Assembly (NCBI GenBank): GCA_014654415.1
Contig: JACWDC010000004.1
Span: forward strand, 37,375 to 101,374
DNA from: Pelagibacterales bacterium SAG-MED05
GTDB taxonomy: Bacteria; Pseudomonadota; Alphaproteobacteria; Pelagibacterales; Pelagibacteraceae
Reading direction: 5' to 3'
Length of the DNA stretch: 64,000 nucleotides
Shown in pieces: positions 32,855-43,606 of this stretch. The notes beneath the pieces are model-generated. The model was given only the letters and a program-made list of their open reading frames with translations. It was not told where the DNA came from and did no database searches. Position 1 is the stretch's first letter; the number at the start of each line of letters is the position of its first letter. The position numbers were made by a program, and so were the translations under genes.

Positions 32855-33755
32855 TATTAAAACCATAGAAGATTATTGCAAAAATGATTATAGCTCCACC
32901 AATTAAAGTATTAACGTTAGGAACTTCATTGATTCCAAACCACGGCAACCAAACCCAGAAAATTCCACCCAAAACTTCTGTAAGTGAAAGTAGAGTTAAA
33001 TCTGTAGCAGGTAGATATCTTGATTTCATAGAAAATAAAATAAGTCCCGTACAAACTAAAAATCCATGTAATGCTGAAAGTGAAGAATTTTTTAAAGAAA
33101 TAAATATATTACTATCATTGAATAATAAAACCATAATAGCAACAGCTGAGCAGAAAATTCCTGCAATAGCTACAGTGGTAAATTTTGGAGTATTCTTTCT
33201 CCATCTAAGAGAAACAGTAAATCCAGCAAAACCTAATGACGAAAGCAATCCATTAATTAAACCAAATAGTGTTCCTTCTCCTTTACTATCGAGTGACATA
33301 AATATTATTCCAGCTGCCGCAATTGATATAGCTATTAATGTCGTTTTTGAAATTTTTTCTTTTAAAAAAATATATGCTAAAATTGCAGCAACAAATGGCT
33401 GAGTAGCTAACATCATCATTGTAACAGCTGCGGTTGTTGTTGTTATCGAAAGTATAAAAGAAATGTTTGCAACACCAAGACTTACTCCCCCAATTAATCC
33501 TGATAAACCTATCTTGTTGTAATTAAGTATAAACTTTTGACCTTCAGCTAAAAATAAATAAATATTTAAAACTAAAAAAATCACAGAACCTCTAAAGAAA
33601 AGATACTGCCAAGGAATTAATTCTGCATTATCTATGTGTCTTACAACTAAGGGCCCAAAAGACCAAAAGATCCCTGCAATTAGAACAATTACTATAGCTG
33701 AACTATTTTTTATCATTAGCTGTATTAGATAAATCAACCCCTGTTTCAGGATCAA
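32823..33755 (-). CDS. EamA/DMT-family transporter
   Basis: 10 TM, DMT repeats. Confidence 0.85.
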   Translation of the reverse strand: MILKQGLIYLIQLMIKNSSAIVIVLIAGIFWSFGPLVVRHIDNAELIPWQYLFFRGSVIFLVLNIYLFLAEGQKFILNYNKIGLSGLIGGVSLGVANISFILSITTTTAAVTMMMLATQPFVAAILAYIFLKEKISKTTLIAISIAAAGIIFMSLDSKGEGTLFGLINGLLSSLGFAGFTVSLRWRKNTPKFTTVAIAGIFCSAVAIMVLLFNDSNIFISLKNSSLSALHGFLVCTGLILFSMKSRYLPATDLTLLSLTEVLGGIFWVWLPWFGINEVPNVNTLIGGAIIIFAIIFYGFNTKRVLQSRYV

Positions 33756-35025
33756 GTTCGATACCTAATGGAGTAATGTCCTTTGGTAGCGGTGTAAAAG
33801 TAGATTCAGGATTATCTTCATATTTTCTTTTACTTATTCTAAATAATCCAAACACAGTAATTATTATAAAGAACATAAGTAGGTGAACAAAGAAACCATT
33901 TGGACCTAAAACATTCATTAGTATAGAACAAATAATTGGACCTGCCATAGCACCTAATCCAAATATAATATTTAAACCAGCACCAGCTGCAACAAATTTT
34001 TCCTTAGGAATATAATCATTTACTAGCGCAAGATTAAGTGCAAACAAAGGTAGAGTCATTCCTGAAAGAAGAATGATAAATATAAAGAGCTTTGTTTTAT
34101 CCATGCCAGTGCCTATTGAAAAATAATTAAATCTTATCATTTCCTCTGCAATTAAATTGTTAAAAGATAATCCTGAAGCTGAAATTGAAAGAATTGCAAA
34201 TATGGATGCTAAAATACAGCATCCGATAATAACTAATCTTCTGTCATGTTTGTCTGATAGAGATCCTATAGGCCATTGAAAAAGAGCGCCTGAAAGCGTT
34301 ACCGCAAATAACAATATAGAAATATCAAAGACAGATAAATTCATTGTTACAGCATAAACAGATAACATCGTAAACATTGCTGAAAAAATAAAACCAGAGC
34401 AGAATGTAGAAAAACTGCCGAAAGGAGAAATCTTATAAAGTTCTTTAATTTTAATAGAACTAGTTTTTTTAAATGTAGGAGGCTTACGTTTTGTAAGTAA
34501 TATTGGAATTAACGCTATAGAAAATAATAAAGAAATTAATATAAAGGGTTCATAATTTTGAGGACCACTTATATTTAATAATAGATTTCCTAACGCAAAT
34601 GCAAAAAAAGTAATAAACATATAAAGCGATAAAACTTTCCCCCTTGTTTTATTTGTGGCTCTATCGTTTAACCAACTTTCAACAATAATAAGTATTCCTA
34701 TCATGCTAAAACCCGTTAAAAATCTTGCTAAAGTCCAAATTACAGGATCTACAAATACAACATGCACTAATGAACTAAGCGATGCCATAGAAGCAAAAGC
34801 AGCAAACACTCTTATGTGACCTACTTTACTTACAAGATTCGGAATTATATTTGCTCCAATAAAATAACCAACAAAATAACCAGACATCATTGTTCCAGTT
34901 GCGATAAAATTAAAATTTTCTAAAACAGCTCTGATTCCTAAAAGGTTTCCTTGAAACCCGTGTGAAATCATTATTACTGCAAAGCCTGTAAAAAGAGCCC
35001 AGGAATTTCTTATGATCTTTCCCAT
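33703..35025 (-). CDS. MFS transporter (YcaD/UMF-like)
   Basis: 12 TM MFS pattern. Confidence 0.82.
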   Translation of the reverse strand: MGKIIRNSWALFTGFAVIMISHGFQGNLLGIRAVLENFNFIATGTMMSGYFVGYFIGANIIPNLVSKVGHIRVFAAFASMASLSSLVHVVFVDPVIWTLARFLTGFSMIGILIIVESWLNDRATNKTRGKVLSLYMFITFFAFALGNLLLNISGPQNYEPFILISLLFSIALIPILLTKRKPPTFKKTSSIKIKELYKISPFGSFSTFCSGFIFSAMFTMLSVYAVTMNLSVFDISILLFAVTLSGALFQWPIGSLSDKHDRRLVIIGCCILASIFAILSISASGLSFNNLIAEEMIRFNYFSIGTGMDKTKLFIFIILLSGMTLPLFALNLALVNDYIPKEKFVAAGAGLNIIFGLGAMAGPIICSILMNVLGPNGFFVHLLMFFIIITVFGLFRISKRKYEDNPESTFTPLPKDITPLGIELDPETGVDLSNTANDKK

Positions 35026-35070
35026 GACTCAAGCCATTATGCTTTCTTTAGGACAAAAGCAATAGTCTTT

Positions 35071-36678
35071 TTACATGTTGCCGTACTTAGGACCGCCACC
35101 ACCTTCGGGTGCTACCCAGGTAATATTTTGAGAGGGTTCTTTAATATCACACGTCTTACAATGGATGCAGTTTTGAGAATTAATAACGAACTTTTCCTGC
35201 TGAATTTCATAAACCCCAACAGGACAATACCTTACAGCTGGTTCGTCGTATTTTTTTAAAGTGTAGTTAATTGGTAGATTAGGGTCTTTTAACCTTAAAT
35301 GGACAGGCTGGTTTTCAGTATGATTAGTTCCCGTTAAATAAACAGAGCTAGTTTTGTCGAATGTTAGCTTTCCATCAGGTTTTGGATATTCAATTTTAGG
35401 CATCTGATTAGCGGGTTTTAAAGACTCATGATCAGCATGTTTATGTTTTAATGTAAAAGGTAGCTTTCCTCTAAATAAAATTTGATCAATACCAGTAAAG
35501 ATTATTCCTAGTATTAAGCCCCAGCTAAAACTAGGTTTAACATTTCGTGCAGTATACAATTCTTTATAAGCCCAACTATCTTTGAATTTTTTTTCATAAA
35601 TCGAGAGATCAGCTTTATTTTTAATGTTTTCAATTATAGATTCTGCTGCAATTATTCCACTTTTCATCGCAGTATGTGAACCTTTTATTTTAGGCATATT
35701 TAAAGTTCCCGCATCACATCCAATTAATAGTGCTCCTGGCATAAACATTTTAGGTAAACTCTGTATTCCTCCTTCAATTAAGGCTCTTGCACCAAAAGCA
35801 ATACGTTTACCGCCTTCTAACATTTTTCTTATAGCCTTATGTGTTTTAAATCTTTGAAATTCATCAAAGGGAGAAAGGTAAGGATTTTGATAATCAAGAC
35901 CAATAACATATCCAAAATAAATTTGTCTATTTTCTGCATGATAGATAAAGCTTCCACCGTAAGTTTTGTTATCTAAAGGCCATCCTGCTGTATGCATAAC
36001 TAAACCTTCTTGATGTTGTTCTTCACTTACTTCCCATATTTCTTTAAAGCCAATACCATATTGTTGAGGATTTTTTCCTTCATCTAGATTGAATTTTTTA
36101 ATTAATTGTTTACCTAAATGACCTCTACAACCTTCAGAAAACACAGTTATCTTTGCATGTAATTCCATTCCTTCCTGATAAGTATCTTTTTTATTTCCCT
36201 CTTTATCTAAACCCATGTCTAAAGTAGCTACACCTTTAATTGATCCATCATCATTATAAAGAACTTCGCTAGCAGGAAACCCAGGGAATATTTCAACTCC
36301 TAATTTTTCTGCTTGATCAGCTAACCAACGACAAAGATTAGCAAGACTAATGATATAATTTTTATGATTTTTTTGTACTGACGGTAAAAGCCATGTAGGC
36401 CAACTTAATGAAGAATTTTTTCCTAAAAATAGGAATTTTTCTTTTGAAACTTTTGTTTTTACTGGAGCCCCTTCATTCTTCCAATTAGGTATTAATTCAT
36501 CAAGTGCTTTCGTTTCAAACACATTACCGCTTAAAATATGAGCTCCAACTTCAGCACCTTTTTCAAGAATACAAACATTTAAATTAGGATCGAGCTGTTT
36601 GAGTTTTATTGCTGTAGTTAAACCTGCTGGTCCTGCACCAACAATTACCACATCATATTCCATTGCTTCTCTAGCCAT
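35071..36678 (-). CDS. Electron transfer flavoprotein-ubiquinone oxidoreductase
   Basis: FAD motif, C-terminal 4Fe-4S NCIHCKTCDIKEPSQNITW. Confidence 0.95.
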   Translation of the reverse strand: MAREAMEYDVVIVGAGPAGLTTAIKLKQLDPNLNVCILEKGAEVGAHILSGNVFETKALDELIPNWKNEGAPVKTKVSKEKFLFLGKNSSLSWPTWLLPSVQKNHKNYIISLANLCRWLADQAEKLGVEIFPGFPASEVLYNDDGSIKGVATLDMGLDKEGNKKDTYQEGMELHAKITVFSEGCRGHLGKQLIKKFNLDEGKNPQQYGIGFKEIWEVSEEQHQEGLVMHTAGWPLDNKTYGGSFIYHAENRQIYFGYVIGLDYQNPYLSPFDEFQRFKTHKAIRKMLEGGKRIAFGARALIEGGIQSLPKMFMPGALLIGCDAGTLNMPKIKGSHTAMKSGIIAAESIIENIKNKADLSIYEKKFKDSWAYKELYTARNVKPSFSWGLILGIIFTGIDQILFRGKLPFTLKHKHADHESLKPANQMPKIEYPKPDGKLTFDKTSSVYLTGTNHTENQPVHLRLKDPNLPINYTLKKYDEPAVRYCPVGVYEIQQEKFVINSQNCIHCKTCDIKEPSQNITWVAPEGGGGPKYGNM

Positions 36679-36699
36679 GGAAAGACTATATCAAACTAA

Positions 36700-37653
36700 T
36701 TATTTTTGGATAGTATTCAGTTTGTTTAGCTCAGCTAAAAATTCTGGAAGGGCTGTAAATAAATCTGCTTCTAAACCATAATCCGCAACACTAAAGATCG
36801 GTGCTTCACCATCTTTATTAATTGCGACAATTATTTTACTTTCTTTCATCCCTGCTAAGTGCTGGATTGCTCCAGAAATTCCAACGGCGATGTATAAATC
36901 AGGAACTACAACTTTTCCAGTTTGGCCAACTTGATGGTCATTACTTATGTAACCAGCATCAACAGCTGCCCTTGATGCCCCAACTGCTGCATTAAGTTTA
37001 TCAGCTATATCATTTATCAGTTTGAAATTTTCTCCACTCTCTAATCCTCTTCCACCTGACACAACTATTCTTGCAGTTCCAAGCTCTGGTCTTTCTGATT
37101 TAGTTTCTTCCCTTTTAATAAATTTGGAAGCACTAGGAATATCTACTGCTTCAACTTTTTCAATTAGAGCTGAACCACCTGATTTTTCTGCAGCATCGAA
37201 AGAAGTCGGTCTTATTGTAACGCATCTTTTTTGGTCGTTACTTTTTACCGTTGCAAAAGCATTACCTGCATAAATAGGTCTTACAAAAGTGTCTGGTCCA
37301 TTTACTTTAATTATATCGCTTACTTGAGACACATCTAAAGCAGCTGCTACTCTTGGCATAAAGTTTTTTCCAAAAGTATTAGCAGAAGCTACGATATGGT
37401 CATATTTTTCTGAAACTTTTATTACTAAAGGAGCAAGATTTTCTGGAAGATAATTTTGGTAATTTGGAGAGTCACATACTAAAACCTTTTTAACTAGAGG
37501 AATATTTGCAGTTTCTTTTGAAACATTTTCACAACTAGTTCCTGCTACTAGGACATGTACGTCAGAGTCTATTTTAGATGCTGCAGTAATTGCATTAAAT
37601 GTAAAAGGTTTTAATTTCGAATTATCATGCTCTGCTATTAACAAAACTGACAT
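36700..37653 (-). CDS. etfA: Electron transfer flavoprotein alpha subunit
   Basis: [34 protein letters not shown]. Confidence 0.96.
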   Translation of the reverse strand: MSVLLIAEHDNSKLKPFTFNAITAASKIDSDVHVLVAGTSCENVSKETANIPLVKKVLVCDSPNYQNYLPENLAPLVIKVSEKYDHIVASANTFGKNFMPRVAAALDVSQVSDIIKVNGPDTFVRPIYAGNAFATVKSNDQKRCVTIRPTSFDAAEKSGGSALIEKVEAVDIPSASKFIKREETKSERPELGTARIVVSGGRGLESGENFKLINDIADKLNAAVGASRAAVDAGYISNDHQVGQTGKVVVPDLYIAVGISGAIQHLAGMKESKIIVAINKDGEAPIFSVADYGLEADLFTALPEFLAELNKLNTIQK

Positions 37654-38402
37654 TATATTACCTTCGCTTCATTTTTAAGTTTACTTACTAATTCTGCTAC
37701 ATTTGCAACTTTAATACCTGCTTTTCTTTTTGGTGGCTCTTCTACTTTTAACTGCTCAATTCTATTTTTTAGATCAACACCCATATCTTTAGCATTTAAC
37801 AGCTCCATAGGTTTTTTCTTTGCTTTCATAATGTTTGGAAGTGACGCGAACCTAGGTTCATTTAATCTTAAATCACAAGTTACGATTGCTGGTAAATTAA
37901 TCTCAAGAGTTTCTAAACCTTCATCAATTTCTCTTATAACTTCTAGTGATTTTTCTTTAATACTTAATTTTGAAGAAAAGGTAGCTTGAGGCCAGTTAAG
38001 CATTGCTGCAAGCATTTGACCAGTTTGATTACAGTCATCATCAATGGCTTGTTTGCCTAAGAAAACCATATCAGGTTTTTCTTTCTCTACTATTTTCTTT
38101 AAAATTTTTGCAATACCTAAAGGCTCAATATAACTATCTGCCTTAACGTGAATTCCTTTATCTGCTCCCACTGCTAAAGCTTTTCTAATACTCTCTTGGG
38201 CTTTATCTTCTCCAATTGAAATGGCAACTACCTCTTTAACCTTACCAGACTCTTTAAGTTTAACAGACTCTTCTACTGCATTATCATCTGGGGGATTGGT
38301 TGACATTTTAACGTTATCAGTATGAACGCCAGAACCATCTTCTTTTACTCTGATTTGAACGTTATAATCAATGACTCTTTTTACAGCTACTAGTATTTTC
38401 AT
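37653..38402 (-). CDS. etfB: Electron transfer flavoprotein beta subunit
   Basis: MKILVAVKRVIDYNVQIRVK, GKQAIDDDCNQTGQMLA. Confidence 0.96.
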   Translation of the reverse strand: MKILVAVKRVIDYNVQIRVKEDGSGVHTDNVKMSTNPPDDNAVEESVKLKESGKVKEVVAISIGEDKAQESIRKALAVGADKGIHVKADSYIEPLGIAKILKKIVEKEKPDMVFLGKQAIDDDCNQTGQMLAAMLNWPQATFSSKLSIKEKSLEVIREIDEGLETLEINLPAIVTCDLRLNEPRFASLPNIMKAKKKPMELLNAKDMGVDLKNRIEQLKVEEPPKRKAGIKVANVAELVSKLKNEAKVI

Positions 38403-40835
38403 TTAAGCTCTCAGCAATTTATTTTCAGAATCATAAGGAGATTCTTCTACTATAGAAGCTTCATGCATTTTACCAAGAATATCTATTTTTAACTTTTGAC
38501 CAACTTTAGCTAGTTCTGGTTTAACCATACCTAAAGCAATTGATTTATTTAATCTAAAACCAAAGTCACCACTTGTCGCTCTACCAACAACAGAGCCGTT
38601 GTCATATATAGGATTATTTCCCAAGACATCAGCATCAGTAACTCCATGAATTTCCATTGTAACTAATTTATTTGAAAAGCCTTTCGCTCTCCATTTATCT
38701 AATGCCGCACGTCCTATAAAATCTCCTTTATTTGGGTGAACAAATCTATCCAGACCTGACTCGTAAGGTGAATATTCAATTGATAATTCAGTTCCTACCA
38801 ATTTATAAGATTTTTCTACTCTCAAACTATTCATGGCTCTAATACCATAGGGTTTTAATCCAAATTCTTTTCCAGCTTCCATTAATTGATCAAAAATATG
38901 ATTTTGATATTCAATTGGGTGATGCAGCTCCCAGCCTAATTCACCTACAAAGTTTACTCTCATCGCGCTACATGGCGCTAAACCTATATTAATATTTTGA
39001 GCACTTAACCATTTAAATCTATCATTAGAAAAATCTGATCTAGAAACTTTTTGCATTAGTTGTCTTGCTTTAGGTCCTGAGACAACTAAAACTCCCATAC
39101 TATTAGTTAAATTTTCGTATTGAACAGTTCCATCTTTTGGCATCCATTTATGGATCCAATCATGATCAAGTCTCTGAAAGGCACCTGCTGAAACTAAGTA
39201 AAAACTATTTTCAGCCTCTCTCATAATAGTAAATTCTGAATGAACTCCACCTTTAGTGTTTAAAGCGTGGCAAAGATTAATTCTTCCAATTTTTTTAGGA
39301 AGTTTATTTGCAACAAGTTTATCTAAAAATTCTTCAGCTCCTGGGCCTTTAATTCTACATTTTCCAAATGCTGTCATATCTAATAGTCCAACATTTTCTT
39401 TTACATTTTTACATTCGTTCTCAACATTTTTAAACCAATTAGATCTTCTAAATGACCAGTCATCTTCCTGTTTCTCTCCTTCTTTTGCAAAAAAGTTTGC
39501 TCTTTCCCAACCAAATTTTGCTCCAAAAACAGCTCCTAATTTTTTTAAACGATCATAACAAGGCGCTTGTCTTAAAGGTCGACCTGCTTCTCTTTCTTCA
39601 TCAGGATAATGAATTGTAAATACATTTGCGTATGCTTCTTCATTCTTAGCTTTCAAATAAGATTTAGTTGCGTATGAGCCATATCTTCTTGGTTCAACTC
39701 CAAGCATATCAATTGTTGGCTCGCCATCAATAATCCATTCAGCTAGTTGCCAGCCTGCACCTCCGGCAGCTGTAATTCCAAAACTATGTCCTTCATTAAT
39801 CCAAAAATTTTTTAATCCCCACGCTGGACCAACTATTGGATTTCCATCAGGTGAGTAAGCGATAGCGCCGTTATAAACTTTTTTTACTCCCACCTCTCCA
39901 AATGCAGGTACTCTTTTTATAGCCCCTTCAATGTGTGGAGCTAATCGATCTAAGTCTTCTTGAAATAATTCATACTCACTATCTTTTGAGGGACCATCAA
40001 CATAACAGCATGGTGCCCCTTTTTCATAAGGACCTAGCAGTAATCCTCCGGCTTCTTCCCTCATGTACCAAGAGTTATCACTATCTCTGAGCACTCCCAT
40101 TTCAGGCTTTCCTTCTTTTCTTCTCTTTTGAATCTCTGGATGAGGTTCAGTAACGATATATTGATGTTCAACAGGAATTACAGGAATATCTAAACCAACC
40201 ATACGTCCTGTTTGCCTAGCGAAATTTCCACTACAAGAAACTACATGTTCACATTCAATATCTCCTTTATCAGTGTTAACTACCCAACCATTTTTTGTTT
40301 GTTTAATTGATGTAACTGTTGTGTTTCTATAAATTTCAGCTCCATAGTTTCTTGCTCCTGTGGCTAACGCTTGAGTTAAATCTGCAGGCTGAATGTATCC
40401 ATCTTCAGGATGTTGTATTGCTCCGATTAGGCCCTCTATATTAATTAAAGGCCAAATTTCTTTTACTTGCTCAGGTTTCAAAAATTTTACGTCAACACCT
40501 ATAGTTTTAGCTACCCCAGCGTATTGATGATACTCATCCATTCTGTCTTGAGATTGAGCCAAACGAATATTTGATACAACGCTAAATCCTACATTCTTAC
40601 CAGTTTCTTTTTCTAAAGATTTATAAAGTTGAACTGCATATCTATGAAGTTGCCCAACAGAGTAACTCATATTAAATAAAGGCAATAAACCTGCAGCATG
40701 CCAAGTAGAGCCAGAAGTTAACTCTTTTCTTTCTACCAACACAACGTCAGACCAACCTTTTTTAGCTAAGTGATAAAGTACGCTTACACCAACTACTCCA
40801 CCTCCAACTACAACTACTTTTGATTTTGATTTCAT
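38403..40835 (-). CDS. Dimethylglycine/sarcosine dehydrogenase-like flavoprotein
   Basis: DAO domain plus GCV-T domains, 810 aa, ELTSGSTWHAAGLL. Confidence 0.88.
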   Translation of the reverse strand: MKSKSKVVVVGGGVVGVSVLYHLAKKGWSDVVLVERKELTSGSTWHAAGLLPLFNMSYSVGQLHRYAVQLYKSLEKETGKNVGFSVVSNIRLAQSQDRMDEYHQYAGVAKTIGVDVKFLKPEQVKEIWPLINIEGLIGAIQHPEDGYIQPADLTQALATGARNYGAEIYRNTTVTSIKQTKNGWVVNTDKGDIECEHVVSCSGNFARQTGRMVGLDIPVIPVEHQYIVTEPHPEIQKRRKEGKPEMGVLRDSDNSWYMREEAGGLLLGPYEKGAPCCYVDGPSKDSEYELFQEDLDRLAPHIEGAIKRVPAFGEVGVKKVYNGAIAYSPDGNPIVGPAWGLKNFWINEGHSFGITAAGGAGWQLAEWIIDGEPTIDMLGVEPRRYGSYATKSYLKAKNEEAYANVFTIHYPDEEREAGRPLRQAPCYDRLKKLGAVFGAKFGWERANFFAKEGEKQEDDWSFRRSNWFKNVENECKNVKENVGLLDMTAFGKCRIKGPGAEEFLDKLVANKLPKKIGRINLCHALNTKGGVHSEFTIMREAENSFYLVSAGAFQRLDHDWIHKWMPKDGTVQYENLTNSMGVLVVSGPKARQLMQKVSRSDFSNDRFKWLSAQNINIGLAPCSAMRVNFVGELGWELHHPIEYQNHIFDQLMEAGKEFGLKPYGIRAMNSLRVEKSYKLVGTELSIEYSPYESGLDRFVHPNKGDFIGRAALDKWRAKGFSNKLVTMEIHGVTDADVLGNNPIYDNGSVVGRATSGDFGFRLNKSIALGMVKPELAKVGQKLKIDILGKMHEASIVEESPYDSENKLLRA

Positions 40836-40912
40836 AGATAATTATTATATTTAATAGAAGACGATGATACGTCAAGATAATCTAACTTGTAAATAGTGGA
40901 AAAGCTGTGTTT

Positions 40913-41326
40913 TTATTCGAATGTTTTCAATTCTAGAACATTTCCATTTGGATCTTCAATAAAAAATGTATTTTGCTGAAATTTTGTACCTTTGAACCTT
41001 GTATAAGGTTTATCAATATATTTTATATTTTTATTTTTTAAGTTGGACTTAATCTGATTAAAAACTCCTTTTTCTAGGTGCACTCCAAAATGAGGAACTG
41101 GAACATTTCCCATATCTACCTCGTGTCGTTCTCTTGGTAGTTTCATTTTAGTTTGATGTAAGGTTAATTCATTTCCCCAAAAATCGATATCTACCCATTT
41201 TCCTTCCTCTCTATTTCCAGTCTTACATTCAAGAATTTCAGTATAAAACTTTTCTGTTTTTTCCAAATTTCCTGCAGGAAGTGCTAAATGAAATGAGTTA
41301 CTCATAATTGTATTGAAATAAATCAA
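40913..41326 (-). CDS. Glyoxalase/bleomycin-resistance/dioxygenase superfamily protein
   Basis: VOC fold: FHLALPAGNLEKTEKFYTEILEC, FIEDPNGNVLELK. Confidence 0.85.
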   Translation of the reverse strand: MIYFNTIMSNSFHLALPAGNLEKTEKFYTEILECKTGNREEGKWVDIDFWGNELTLHQTKMKLPRERHEVDMGNVPVPHFGVHLEKGVFNQIKSNLKNKNIKYIDKPYTRFKGTKFQQNTFFIEDPNGNVLELKTFE

Positions 41327-41363
41327 TTTTAAAATGTTTCAAGTGGTCAATTTAGCCAAAGTG

Positions 41364-41382
41364 CGAATAATTATCATTAATG
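41364..41382. promoter_or_regulatory. Fur-like box in glyoxalase / metallothionein-like intergenic region
   Basis: AATAATTATCATT (41366-41378), reverse AATGATAATTATT, one mismatch to the AATGATAATCATT core of the classical Fur box. Confidence 0.35.
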
Positions 41383-41443
41383 CAAGTTATTTAAAGGACA
41401 AATAAATCATTGAAAATTTAAAGCATCTAACTATATATATAAT

Positions 41444-41563
41444 ATGGGATGCAATAATCCAAAATGTAAATGTACTAGCTGCGTAAGTGATAAGTGTCCT
41501 TGCGACGGTTCGAAAGACTGCCTATGTACGCCTGAAGACATAACTTGTTGCTGTAACAAGTAA
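41444..41563 (+). CDS. 39-aa Cys-rich metallothionein-like protein (not in ORF track)
   Basis: [39 protein letters not shown], 11 Cys in 39 residues, CxC/CxxC motifs. Confidence 0.75.
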   Translation: MGCNNPKCKCTSCVSDKCPCDGSKDCLCTPEDITCCCNK

Positions 41564-41589
41564 TCAGTCATTTTAAATCGAATTTAATT

Positions 41590-42165
41590 ATGAACGAATA
41601 TTTAAACTCTATTATTAAAAGAGATCCAGCAGCAAAATCTAAAATCAGCCTGATACTAACTTATCCAGGTGTTAAGGCCGTTTTTTTTCACAAAGTAGCA
41701 AATTTCTTTCACTTAGCCGGATTTCATTTGTTGGCTAGAGTGATATCTCAAATAACAAGATTTTTTACTGGTATTGAAATTCATCCCGGAGCAAAGATTG
41801 GAAAGAATCTTTTTATTGATCATGGAATGGGCGTTGTAATAGGAGAAACATCAGAGATAGGAAATAATGTAACCATATATCATGCTGTTACACTTGGAGG
41901 GATTTCACCAAGTATCGATAGTGAAAGACAGAGACATGAAAAAAGACATCCAACTATAGGAAATGATGTTGTGATAGGATCTGGAGCTCAAATCATAGGA
42001 CCTGTTAAAGTAGGTAATGGTTCTCTTATTGCTGCTAATGCGGTTGTTGTAAAAGACGTTCCAGATAATGTTACGATGGTGGGAGTTCCAGCTAAAATTA
42101 TTAAATCAAGCAATCAAGGAGAGTTTAGACCCTATGGTGTTGATGAAAAAGTAAAAGATGAGTAA
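41590..42165 (+). CDS. cysE: Serine O-acetyltransferase
   Basis: Left-handed beta-helix; [27 protein letters not shown]. Confidence 0.94.
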   Translation: MNEYLNSIIKRDPAAKSKISLILTYPGVKAVFFHKVANFFHLAGFHLLARVISQITRFFTGIEIHPGAKIGKNLFIDHGMGVVIGETSEIGNNVTIYHAVTLGGISPSIDSERQRHEKRHPTIGNDVVIGSGAQIIGPVKVGNGSLIAANAVVVKDVPDNVTMVGVPAKIIKSSNQGEFRPYGVDEKVKDE

Positions 42166-42535
42166 TAAAGATTGGGATCCAAACTTAACTCCTGAACAAA
42201 ATTATGTTTTAAAACAAGAAGGAACAGAGTCTCCAGGCTCAAGTCCTTTAAATGATGAAATAAGAGAAGGTTCTTACCACTGCGTTGGTTGTGGAACTAA
42301 ACTTTTTGACTCTAGTTCAAAATATGAAAGCGGCTCAGGTTGGCCATCTTTTTTTAAATCTATACCAGATGTATTTGAAGAAAAAACTGATATGCATATT
42401 GGTTATCAAAGAACTGAATATCATTGTAGAAAATGTGGAGGACACCACGGGCATATTTTTGATGATGGGCCTAAACCTACAGGAAAACGTTATTGCAACA
42501 ATGGCGTGTGCTTAATTTTTAAACCCAACAGTTGA
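42158..42535 (+). CDS. msrB: Methionine-R-sulfoxide reductase B (cytosolic)
   Basis: [28 protein letters not shown]. Confidence 0.95.
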   Translation: MSNKDWDPNLTPEQNYVLKQEGTESPGSSPLNDEIREGSYHCVGCGTKLFDSSSKYESGSGWPSFFKSIPDVFEEKTDMHIGYQRTEYHCRKCGGHHGHIFDDGPKPTGKRYCNNGVCLIFKPNS

Positions 42536-42654
42536 AAAGTTATTCACTCACTCAATAAGTGTTTTGAATACAACTAGCTAAAAGATTAGAATTTATTTTG
42601 CATGTCAACTAGACCAAGGCAGCATAAATTTGTTAAACTTTCTTTTCACCCACC

Positions 42655-43215
42655 ATGACAAGAATAATTGTTCCCCTCTCATTTTTTATAATCTTTCTTT
42701 TTTTATTTTCTAACGTTCATGCTGCACAGGCAAATTGGAAACCAGCAAAAAATGGAGATAAAATTATCTTAATTAGACACTCAAAAGCCCCTGGATTTGG
42801 AGACCCACCAGGCTTTCAAATCAAAGACTGTAAGACGCAAAGAAACCTTAGCAAGGAGGGAGTAGATCAATCAAAAAAAATAGGAAGATTGTTTAAAAAA
42901 AATAAAATTAAAATTGATCAAGTATTAAGCAGTCAGTGGTGTAGATGTAAAGATACTGCTAAGTATGCATTTAAAAATTATAAAGAGTTTTCAGCTTTAA
43001 ATTCTACTTTTCAGTCACCTTATGACAAAAATGCTAAGAAACAAATTAAAGAATTGAAAGAGTATATTCAAAAATGGAATGGGAATGGCAGTAATTTAGT
43101 ATTAGTAACTCATTACGTAATAATAACAGCAATAACAGATGTAATACCTAGATCTGGCGAAATTGTTATCATAGATAAAAATTTTAATACACTTTCAACT
43201 ATTTTAACTAATTAG
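42655..43215 (+). CDS. Exported histidine phosphatase-family protein
   Basis: Signal peptide; LIRHSKAPG, THYVIITA. Confidence 0.82.
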   Translation: MTRIIVPLSFFIIFLFLFSNVHAAQANWKPAKNGDKIILIRHSKAPGFGDPPGFQIKDCKTQRNLSKEGVDQSKKIGRLFKKNKIKIDQVLSSQWCRCKDTAKYAFKNYKEFSALNSTFQSPYDKNAKKQIKELKEYIQKWNGNGSNLVLVTHYVIITAITDVIPRSGEIVIIDKNFNTLSTILTN

Positions 43216-43556
43216 AAAAAAATATAATAGACAAAAATTGCAATGATCAAATACTCTATAGCTGTTTTTAAAATTATTAAGTTTCTTTTATCATTAAATT
43301 TTGAATTGATATAAAGACTCAATCTTACAAAGGCTAAATGAACTAAGATAATACTTACTACAATTCCTAGCAATGCTTGATAAAAAGAGAAGTTTTTTAA
43401 ACCATACCAACAGGCTGCAATAAATGTTAACCATGAAATATTTGATACAAATAGAGTAATTAAAATTCCAGAGCCCTTTTTAAAAATACTTTGAGACTTA
43501 ATAAATGTGTAAGACCACAAAAGGGTAAATAAAAAACCTAAGTATTTAATCATCAT
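43212..43556 (-). CDS. Hypothetical small membrane protein
   Basis: 114 aa, about 4 TM. Confidence 0.6.
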   Translation of the reverse strand: MMIKYLGFLFTLLWSYTFIKSQSIFKKGSGILITLFVSNISWLTFIAACWYGLKNFSFYQALLGIVVSIILVHLAFVRLSLYINSKFNDKRNLIILKTAIEYLIIAIFVYYIFF

Positions 43557-43606
43557 GTGTTAATATTGTAATTGCGAGAGATAGCAAAGGCAAATATAAA
43601 GAGATT

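Noticed and set aside
32884-33402. 172-aa plus-strand ORF
   Set aside because: Fully antisense to an EamA transporter with clear TM repeats; no motif of its own.
42285-42515. 76-aa ORF in another frame of msrB
   Set aside because: Out-of-frame shadow of the conserved MsrB sequence.
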